This document shows, in pieces, positions 57,253 to 64,000 of a stretch of DNA of 64,000 bases; within the stretch, counting starts at the first letter, position 1, and each line of letters begins with the position of its first letter. This DNA is from Algibacter miyuki (GTDB lineage: Bacteria; Bacteroidota; Bacteroidia; Flavobacteriales; Flavobacteriaceae), in the NCBI RefSeq assembly GCF_042427745.1, contig NZ_JBHMFA010000005.1. One strand, written 5' to 3'. The notes under the pieces were generated by a model, which saw nothing but the letters and a program-made list of their open reading frames with translations, was not told the origin of the DNA and did not search any database. The position numbers were made by a program, and so were the translations under genes.

Positions 57253-58070
57253 TTTTTTGTTGTATTAAATGCATCAATTGCTTTTCTAACACTTTCATGT
57301 TTTAATAATAGTGTAGTTGCTAATTCCTCTTCAATATGAAGTTCGTTCATAATCATTTGAACTCCTCTGTTTACAAGCTTTTTATTAGACAGTTGCATGT
57401 CTACCATTTTGTTGCCTTTTACTCTACCTAATTTTATCATTACGGTAGTAGAAATCATATTCAGTGCTAGTTTTTGAGCAGTACCTGCTTTCATTCTAGT
57501 ACTTCCGGTAACAAATTCTGGACCTACGATTAATTCAATAGCGTGATCAACTTCCTGTGATAAAGGTGAATTCCCGTTACAGGTAATACATCCTGTGATA
57601 ATATTATTTTCTCTAGCTTTTTTAACCCCTCCTATAACATACGGTGTTGTTCCAGATGCGGCAATTCCTATAAGAACATCGTTTTCATTTATATTGAATT
57701 TCTGCAAATCATCCCATGCCAATTTGGTATCGTCTTCTGCATTTTCAACTGCCTTCCTAAGGGCAATATCTCCTCCAGCAATTAACCCAATCACCATGTC
57801 ATCGGTTACCCCGTAAGTTGGTGGACATTCCGAAGCATCAAGCACACCTAATCTTCCACTTGTTCCAGCTCCTATGTAAAACAATCGTCCGCCATTACTC
57901 ATTTTATCATAAATAGTATCGACTAATTTTTCAATAGACGGAATCGCTTTTTCAATCGCTAGAGGTACTGTTTTATCTTCAGTATTCATATTTAACAGTA
58001 ACTCAAATGTTTTCATTTGGTCTAAGTTATCGTAGTCTGAAACTTGCTCAGTTGTTAAATGGTTTTCCAT
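57249..58070 (-). CDS. murQ: N-acetylmuramic acid 6-phosphate etherase
   Basis: Protein of 273 residues with the SIS fold and both MurQ signatures: GAGTSGRLGVLDASECPPTYG, with catalytic Glu81, and TGSTRMKAGTAQKLALNM. It splits MurNAc-6-P into GlcNAc-6-P and D-lactate in the cytoplasm. Length is close to the usual ~300. It overlaps the GH3 gene by 4 bp and follows the symporter gene by 77 bp. The D-lactate and GlcNAc-6-P it makes match the dehydrogenase and NagB/PIG-L fusion downstream. A MurNAc kinase is required to supply its substrate and is not in the window. Confidence 0.96.
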   Translation of the reverse strand: MENHLTTEQVSDYDNLDQMKTFELLLNMNTEDKTVPLAIEKAIPSIEKLVDTIYDKMSNGGRLFYIGAGTSGRLGVLDASECPPTYGVTDDMVIGLIAGGDIALRKAVENAEDDTKLAWDDLQKFNINENDVLIGIAASGTTPYVIGGVKKARENNIITGCITCNGNSPLSQEVDHAIELIVGPEFVTGSTRMKAGTAQKLALNMISTTVMIKLGRVKGNKMVDMQLSNKKLVNRGVQMIMNELHIEEELATTLLLKHESVRKAIDAFNTTKK

Positions 58071-58147
58071 AGCATCTAAATATTTTATATTATTTTTTTA
58101 TTTGATTTAACACACATTTACGAACTCTTAAATGTGTTTATATTATT

Positions 58148-59608
58148 CTACTTTGCTTCGTTCTTTTTCTTAACAAGAATTAGACATACCACAGTTATAA
58201 ATGCATTGACAAAAATATTCATGAATCCAAAATCAAACTCATACCAAATGATAGAGTAATGATTTAATAAATAAGTCAACACAGGCGCTAAAACACATAT
58301 AAAAGGAACAGCTTCGTCTTTTATTTTTATTTTAGTAAAAATTCCAAATAAATAAAGTCCTAATAATGGCCCGTAAGTATAGCCAGCAACTTTAAAAATC
58401 ATCGAAATAACATCCCCTTTACTTTCTGAAAACAGTATTATTATTGTAAAAATGACTGCTGAAAAGCCAAACAAAACTCTATTTTTTAATTGTTTTTTTT
58501 CTTTTGAATTTTTATGCTGAATATCTAAAAAATCATGAGTAAAAGATGTTGTTAACGCCGTTAACGCTGAATCTGCACTAGAAAATGAAGCCGCCGTTAT
58601 TCCGAGAATAAAACTGATACTCGCAATGATTCCGAAATGATTCAAAGAAAGCATTGGAAACAAGGTATCGGTATTTATAAATTGTCCGTTTTCAATCTCT
58701 AGCTGAATACCAAATTTTTCGGCATATAGATACAGCATAACCCCTAAGCCTAAAAACAGAAACTGAGTTATTGCTAAAATTAAACTAAAGGTTAAAATAT
58801 TACGTTGCGCTTCTTTTTTGTTTCTACAGGTTAATGTTTTTTGCATCATATTCTGGTCTAAACCAACCATAGCTACTGCTATTAAAAAACCTGAAATAAA
58901 TTGTTTATAAAAATTATTTCCAGAATTAAAATCCCAATTAAAAACTTCAAAATAATCATGATTTACAACAGAAGATATTGTTTGAGAAAAACTTAAATTC
59001 AAAGAACTTTTCACCACATATATTGTAATTCCTACAGCCATTAACAAAAAAAATGTTTGCAATGTATCAGTCCAAACAATGGTTTTAATTCCAGATTTAT
59101 GAGTGTATACCCAAATTAAAAAAAGAACGATAAGTACAGTTAAAAAAAACGGAACTCCTAAAGCATCAAAAACGGCATATTGTAATATTTTAGCCGCCAA
59201 TAATAACCTTAATGCTGCTCCAAATGATTGTGATATTAAGAAAAACAACGATCCCGTTTTGTAAGACTTAACACCAAATCTAGTTTCTAAATAGGTATAT
59301 ATTGATACTAGTTTTAAATCGTAATAAATAGGTATCAGGACATACGTTATAAAGACATAGCCCACAACATTACCAAAAACAAATTGTAAATAGTAGAAAT
59401 GATTAGTGCCCACCATACCTGGAATAGAAACAAAAGTGACACCAGATAAAACTGCGCCAATCATACCAAAAGCAACCACTTGCCAAGGCGAATTTCTATC
59501 ACCTGTGTAATACGACTCGTCACTCGTGTTTTTTGAAACGATATGAGATATCAGCATTAATACCCCAAAATAAGATGCTATAATTATTAGAATTAGTGTT
59601 GCGCTCAT
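58148..59608 (-). CDS. Sodium:solute symporter (SSS family), probable MurNAc/amino-sugar importer
   Basis: Inner-membrane protein of 486 residues with about 13 hydrophobic segments and SSS-family blocks (YYTGDRNSPWQVVAFGMIGA, SQSFGAALRLLLA, GLDQNMMQKTL, SSADSALTALTTSF). Sodium-linked sugar symporters of this type take up periplasmic monosaccharides. As the first gene of the murQ-nagZ-namZ operon it most likely imports MurNAc or GlcNAc. The 622-bp gap upstream separates it from the SusCD operon, so it probably has its own promoter. Confidence 0.88.
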   Translation of the reverse strand: MSATLILIIIASYFGVLMLISHIVSKNTSDESYYTGDRNSPWQVVAFGMIGAVLSGVTFVSIPGMVGTNHFYYLQFVFGNVVGYVFITYVLIPIYYDLKLVSIYTYLETRFGVKSYKTGSLFFLISQSFGAALRLLLAAKILQYAVFDALGVPFFLTVLIVLFLIWVYTHKSGIKTIVWTDTLQTFFLLMAVGITIYVVKSSLNLSFSQTISSVVNHDYFEVFNWDFNSGNNFYKQFISGFLIAVAMVGLDQNMMQKTLTCRNKKEAQRNILTFSLILAITQFLFLGLGVMLYLYAEKFGIQLEIENGQFINTDTLFPMLSLNHFGIIASISFILGITAASFSSADSALTALTTSFTHDFLDIQHKNSKEKKQLKNRVLFGFSAVIFTIIILFSESKGDVISMIFKVAGYTYGPLLGLYLFGIFTKIKIKDEAVPFICVLAPVLTYLLNHYSIIWYEFDFGFMNIFVNAFITVVCLILVKKKNEAK

Positions 59609-60230
59609 TTTAATTATCTAGTTGGTTTGTGCTATTTGTAATAGTTCGTATTTAAAATTCTATTTGTTTTTTTAAAATTTTCAAAAACATCCGTCATTAT
59701 TAGAAACTTGTTATTGAATATTTACATTTATAAGAACACATTATAGTATGATTTTTAGCGTTATTATCAATAACAGATAGAACATCTGATAAATACGTTT
59801 AATAAAATAAAAGGTTTGTTTTTGGATATTTAATAGTTTCTAAAGATTATGTAGTATCTATTTCTTCATCTTGAAAAATTAATAAAGAATTATCTTTTCA
59901 AGTATTTTATCTATTGATTTTTTTTGTTTCAGAATAAAGAACATCTCTTAAAATTTAAGCATAACTATACATCCTATACTGCTAAAATCTTGTTGTATTG
60001 AGTTTAGACAATAATGTTATTAGCCCATCTCTAATTAATTCCTTATGTAAAAATGGTATAATAATCCTATCTCCCTTTACAAAGCAAGCTTTTTAATTTC
60101 TATTTAAAAAAGAGGTGAGAGCAATACATAAACGTCTCTCACCTCTTAAAAAACTAACTCAAATCAATTAAAAACTGATTATGTTTATATCAAGAGATAA
60201 ACGGATATACTTAAGTTAAAAAACTCATTT
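59609..60230. other. Intergenic region between the symporter and SusD genes
   Basis: An AT-rich gap of 622 bp. The part next to the symporter start carries AAACCAACTAG on the minus strand, faintly like the SusC leaders. A strong terminator lies at 60110-60147. I see no ORF and cannot place a promoter with confidence. Confidence 0.6.
60110..60147 (-). terminator. Intrinsic terminator of the third SusCD operon
   Basis: AAGAGGTGAGAG (60110-60121) pairs perfectly with CTCTCACCTCTT (60136-60147) around a 14-base loop. On the minus strand the stem is followed by six T, 84 bp after the SusD stop. This separates the SusCD transcript from the murQ operon. Confidence 0.85.
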
Positions 60231-61730
60231 TTAATTTACATCCCACCACATTCTTGTTAACAAATCATCGCCACCTTGCTGTATAGTAGCAGCTTCAACA
60301 GCCTCTGGATTGTTTAATTTTTCAGAACCTGGGTAAGGTAATCTTCTAGGAATTTCTCCTCCGGTAAGCAGTGTTGCTACACTTGCTGGCACTAAAACAG
60401 GATAACCAGATCGCTTCCAGTTTGAAAATGATTCTACACCATTTCCAAAAGTAGCTACCCAATATTGTTCGTTAATCATTTTTAATGCTTCTGAAGGCAC
60501 AAATGGGTTTGCTGCTAAATAATCATCAATTTGTGCTGTAGTGATTTCTACTCCATGACCATAAAGTGATAAATATTGCATGGCCGCAGTTACACCATCT
60601 TCATAGTGCGTTTTCACAGCTGTACTTCCACCTGCTATGCCCCAACGTTCTGCTGCTTCAGCCAGCATTAACTCTACTTCCGCATAAGTTTGAAAGAATA
60701 AAGGTGCATCATAAATAATAACTCCTGACCCTCCAAAAATATTAATATTCGGTTTTGAATTTGCATTTCCACGAGCAGGATCATCTATATCTTGTCCTGT
60801 TTGAAGTGCAAAATCTGTATCACCATCTACTGTAGAACATAATACAGAAACGCGCGGATCTCCTTTAGTTTTCATGAAATCCATGAACGGTTTAGAAATT
60901 TTCAATTGAGTTGAACCTCTTGACGTAAAAGATTTAGTTAATGGGTTTACGTTAGGACCAGCATCATTAGCCGAGTTTTCGTATTTCAAGTAAGCAATAT
61001 CTTCATTACTAACCATAACACCACCTGCAATGGCTTTTGTTGCCCATGCTTTCGCACCTGCATCATCTACATTTACCATACGCATAGCCAAACGTAACAT
61101 TAATGAGTTTGCGAATTTTTTCCATTTTAGTACATCTCCACCGTACATTAAGTCTGCTGCACCAAATGAGCTTGTTGCTCCACCTTGTCCTAAGGTAGCT
61201 GCAGCTGTTTCTAAAGTTAATAACATGTCGGCATAAATATCACTTTGCTTGTCATATTTAGGAAAACGAATACCCTCTAAAAACCCTTTTCCGGCTTCAC
61301 TGTATGGAATATCTCCATAAGCATCGGTAATTCGACTAAAGATTAGTACTCTTTGTATTTTCACTATTGCTAAATCTGTAGCTGCATTAGGCTCTTCACT
61401 TGCTGATAATTGCGCTTCTAGATCGACTACATTCTTAACCGTATTTGAGAATTGCTCTTCAAAAAACTGGTTTGTATTTCCTTCTTTGTATAAAAATGAC
61501 ACATAAGATGTGGCATTAAGTTGTTGCACATTTTGCATTAAATGGATTACATTATAAAACAATGTAGCAACATAACTACTACCTCCTGTATATAATTGAA
61601 CAAATGTTAATTTTGTTGACGGATCCAGTTGTGTTGGTTTTGTGGGATTTGTATTAATTTCCTCAAACCCTTTATCACAAGCTCCAAATGTTAATGCAGC
61701 TATAACTAGTAAAATAAGTGTTTTTTTCAT
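60231..61730 (-). CDS. SusD-like lipoprotein (SusD_2 family)
   Basis: Lipoprotein of 499 residues with the SusD_2 family opening FGACDKGFEEINTNPT, and ANSLMLRLAMRMVNVD, AEVELMLAEAAERWG and INEQYWVATFGNGVESFSNW blocks. It partners with the SusC at 61742-64000, 11 bp away. Position before the murQ operon suggests capture of peptidoglycan or chitin fragments at the outer membrane, but the pair has its own terminator, so this is inference. Confidence 0.93.
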   Translation of the reverse strand: MKKTLILLVIAALTFGACDKGFEEINTNPTKPTQLDPSTKLTFVQLYTGGSSYVATLFYNVIHLMQNVQQLNATSYVSFLYKEGNTNQFFEEQFSNTVKNVVDLEAQLSASEEPNAATDLAIVKIQRVLIFSRITDAYGDIPYSEAGKGFLEGIRFPKYDKQSDIYADMLLTLETAAATLGQGGATSSFGAADLMYGGDVLKWKKFANSLMLRLAMRMVNVDDAGAKAWATKAIAGGVMVSNEDIAYLKYENSANDAGPNVNPLTKSFTSRGSTQLKISKPFMDFMKTKGDPRVSVLCSTVDGDTDFALQTGQDIDDPARGNANSKPNINIFGGSGVIIYDAPLFFQTYAEVELMLAEAAERWGIAGGSTAVKTHYEDGVTAAMQYLSLYGHGVEITTAQIDDYLAANPFVPSEALKMINEQYWVATFGNGVESFSNWKRSGYPVLVPASVATLLTGGEIPRRLPYPGSEKLNNPEAVEAATIQQGGDDLLTRMWWDVN

Positions 61731-61741
61731 CTTTTTCTTTT

Positions 61742-64000
61742 TTAAAATTTAACATTTACAGAAAAACCATAACTTCTAGTTGATGGAATACCAAACCTTT
61801 CAATTCCTTGAGAATTCAGGTTGTTTAAAGCTGCTTCCGGATCTACATTATCAATATCTTTTTGAATAAAGAAAAGGTTTCTTCCTATTAACGACAGTCT
61901 TAATTCATTAATAAAAGTGTTTTCCAAAACTTTACTTGGCAAATTATATGATAAACTTAATTCTCTAAACTTTATAAAATCTGTACTGTAAACAAATGCT
62001 TCAGAAATACCAACGCTTTCTTCTCCAATAAAACCATAATATGTTCTTAAGTTTTCTGGAGCTACGGTCGTAGTAAAGGCATCACCTGTAGCATCATCAA
62101 TTCCAGATACTACTAATCCCGTTTCTCTACCTTCTAATGTATCTTCATGCAGTCCTCTCATAACCAATTCTCTATTGGTTCCAGAGTGTACACTTCCTCC
62201 AAATTTAGCATCAATTAAAAAACCTAAGGTCATATTTTTATATCTAAACGAGTTAGAGAAACCCATTGTATAAGGCGCAACACCTTGACCTAGTATTTTG
62301 TTTTCGCCTTGTATCGGTTTTGGTACAGAACCTGAAATATTATACATAATATTACCATCTTCATCTCTTTTATATGATGATCCCCAGATTACACCGTAAT
62401 TTTCTCCTACTATATGAGAGATAATAGCTGTTCTTGATCTTGTTTGACTACCATCAACATTAATAGGTGTGTTCTCATCATCAGTGCTAATAATTTCACT
62501 ATCATTATAACCTAAGTTAAAAGATGTATTCCATGAGAAATTATCTGTTCTAATTGGCGTACCTCCAATTAATAACTCAAATCCTTTATTTTCTAACTCA
62601 CCAATATTTAGTATTGATGATGTAAAACCTGATGATTGAGAAGCCGCAGCTCTTACAATATCATTAGTGGTTTGATTTTGGTAATAAGCCATATCCAAGT
62701 TTAAGCGATTATTAAAAAATCGTCCATCAAAACCTATTTCAAATTCATTTTTCTGAAATGGCACTAAGTTTGGATTAGGAATTGAGTTTCCATTTAACTG
62801 TCCGAAAGACTGACCTTGGAATGATCCTGTTATGGCATAATCTAAATTTAAGGCATATGCGTTTTGTGCTCCACCAGCTACTTGAGCGTAACTTGTTCTA
62901 ATTTTCGCGTAAGTAATTGCTTCTGGCAAATTGAATGCATCACTAAGCAATAAACTTCCACTTAACGACCAGTAAAAATCATTATTTGGTGTTGTTTTTC
63001 CTGGGAAAGATAATGTTGAGAACCAATCGTTTCTAGCTGTATATGTTAGATATAAGTATTTATTATAATCCATTTCAAACGAACCGTATACTGAATTTGT
63101 TTTAGTTTTAAAATAAGTATTTGTTGGCTCAGGTAAAGTTGTATTATTAATATCCTCTAAACCTATAACTATAAAACCTCTACCAAGTGCACTTAACTGC
63201 TCATAAGTAGCAGTTCTACTATTAGCACCAATGATAGCATTTGCTGATATTTTTTCGGTTAAAGCTTTATCAAAACCTAACATAACATCCGAATCAAATG
63301 ACGTATAAGTAGATTTACTTTGAGACATTTGTCCTGCTGGACGGTATGCTGTTCCAAAAGGCGTTACATTTCTTCTAGATAAATCATAAGTATCTATACC
63401 TGCTCTACCTGTTGCATACAACCAATCTGTGATATCATACCTTAAAGTACTTGAAACAGTTAGTCTATTTTTCTTATCATCATTATTAAAATCATTAACT
63501 GCCCAATAAGGGTTTGAAATAAATTGACTTGGTTGAAACAAAAGTTCTGTTCCTTCCTCATTAGAACCTGGCTTTAAATCGTAAATATCTAAATTACCTG
63601 GCAATACAAAAGCTACTGTATTTGCATTTCCTGGTGTATCTCCAATGTTAATACGGTTATGAACTTTTTCAATAACATATTTTGCATTAACCGTTGAGGT
63701 TAAGTTTGGATTGATTTTCGCAGAAGTATTTAATGATAATGACTTTCTGTTTAAAGTTGAATTAGGAAAAATATCTTTATTTTCTAAATTAGAAAAAGAA
63801 AAACGATAGCTTACATTCTCGCCACCTTTCGTTAAGGCCAAAGTATTTACAGCTGTTGTTCCTGTATCGTAAAATTTATCTAGATTATTACCAGTATATG
63901 AATATGGTCTTTTAACACCATCCCAGTTATAAACAAGTGAGCCATCATAAGGAGTTCCCCAAGATTGCAATGCACTAACAAAAGAATCATCGGTAGCAAG
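61742..64000 (-). CDS. SusC-family TonB-dependent transporter (N-terminus beyond the window)
   Basis: At least 752 C-terminal residues of a SusC/RagA barrel, with the frame open to base 64000, so signal peptide, plug and TonB box lie outside. Barrel features include NGKSVYGSFEMDYNKYLYLTYTARNDWF-type strands (near 63050), AYYQNQTTNDIVRAA and the terminal YGFSVNVKF. A TTG at 63970 is an internal codon and not a start. It pairs with the SusD_2 protein downstream and may import muropeptides or chitooligosaccharides. Confidence 0.93.
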   Translation of the reverse strand, partial: LATDDSFVSALQSWGTPYDGSLVYNWDGVKRPYSYTGNNLDKFYDTGTTAVNTLALTKGGENVSYRFSFSNLENKDIFPNSTLNRKSLSLNTSAKINPNLTSTVNAKYVIEKVHNRINIGDTPGNANTVAFVLPGNLDIYDLKPGSNEEGTELLFQPSQFISNPYWAVNDFNNDDKKNRLTVSSTLRYDITDWLYATGRAGIDTYDLSRRNVTPFGTAYRPAGQMSQSKSTYTSFDSDVMLGFDKALTEKISANAIIGANSRTATYEQLSALGRGFIVIGLEDINNTTLPEPTNTYFKTKTNSVYGSFEMDYNKYLYLTYTARNDWFSTLSFPGKTTPNNDFYWSLSGSLLLSDAFNLPEAITYAKIRTSYAQVAGGAQNAYALNLDYAITGSFQGQSFGQLNGNSIPNPNLVPFQKNEFEIGFDGRFFNNRLNLDMAYYQNQTTNDIVRAAASQSSGFTSSILNIGELENKGFELLIGGTPIRTDNFSWNTSFNLGYNDSEIISTDDENTPINVDGSQTRSRTAIISHIVGENYGVIWGSSYKRDEDGNIMYNISGSVPKPIQGENKILGQGVAPYTMGFSNSFRYKNMTLGFLIDAKFGGSVHSGTNRELVMRGLHEDTLEGRETGLVVSGIDDATGDAFTTTVAPENLRTYYGFIGEESVGISEAFVYSTDFIKFRELSLSYNLPSKVLENTFINELRLSLIGRNLFFIQKDIDNVDPEAALNNLNSQGIERFGIPSTRSYGFSVNVKF

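Overview
The window looks like chromosome from a marine, polysaccharide-degrading member of the Flavobacteriia (Bacteroidota). The evidence is the low G+C content, three SusC/SusD pairs, many lipoproteins, type IX secretion (T9SS) sorting tails, a hybrid two-component regulator (HTCS), the absence of Shine-Dalgarno sites, and promoter boxes that fit the Bacteroidota TAnnTTTG form. I found no tRNA, rRNA, CRISPR array, transposase or integrase.

Region 1 (1-28.8 kb) is a large polysaccharide utilisation locus for what is probably a sulfated, uronic-acid-containing algal glycan. A minus-strand unit about 18.7 kb long runs from a GH88 unsaturated glucuronyl hydrolase (18736) through SusC, SusD, two S1 sulfatases, a sulfatase-like protein with an altered active-site motif, two tandem right-handed beta-helix proteins, a GH50-like TIM barrel, a GH43-like propeller and two more S1 sulfatases, the last cut by the window edge. 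The HTCS and a deiodinase-like redoxin lie on the plus strand, divergent from that unit. They converge on a second minus-strand pair, a beta-helix protein and a GH43-like propeller. GH88 enzymes act on lyase products, yet I recognise no polysaccharide lyase, so the three beta-helix proteins are the best lyase candidates.

Region 2 (29-36.3 kb) is a second SusC/SusD operon with two surface glycan-binding-type lipoproteins. A 72-bp non-coding block upstream of its SusC matches about 50 of 72 positions with the block upstream of the GH88 operon. Each block lies exactly 31 bp from a promoter-like box. This suggests one regulator, probably the HTCS, controls both operons.

Region 3 (36.7-47.4 kb) is mixed. 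It has a YdjM-type membrane protein, a DnaQ/GIY-YIG nuclease fusion, a lone phage-tail-sheath-like protein with a Sec signal peptide, a DUF5060 glycoside hydrolase, a second GH88 and a membrane TPR/LuxR-type regulator. The secreted orphan sheath is the strangest gene in the window.

Region 4 (47.9-64 kb) is a peptidoglycan amino-sugar salvage locus on the minus strand. It holds SusC (partial), SusD, a sodium/solute symporter, MurQ, a NagZ-type GH3, a GH18 with a SleL-like active site, NamZ (GH171/DUF1343), an FAD/Fe-S D-lactate-type dehydrogenase, and a NagB fused to a PIG-L deacetylase. Together these would import muropeptide sugars, split them, remove and oxidise the D-lactate, deacetylate and deaminate. 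No MurNAc kinase is visible in the window.
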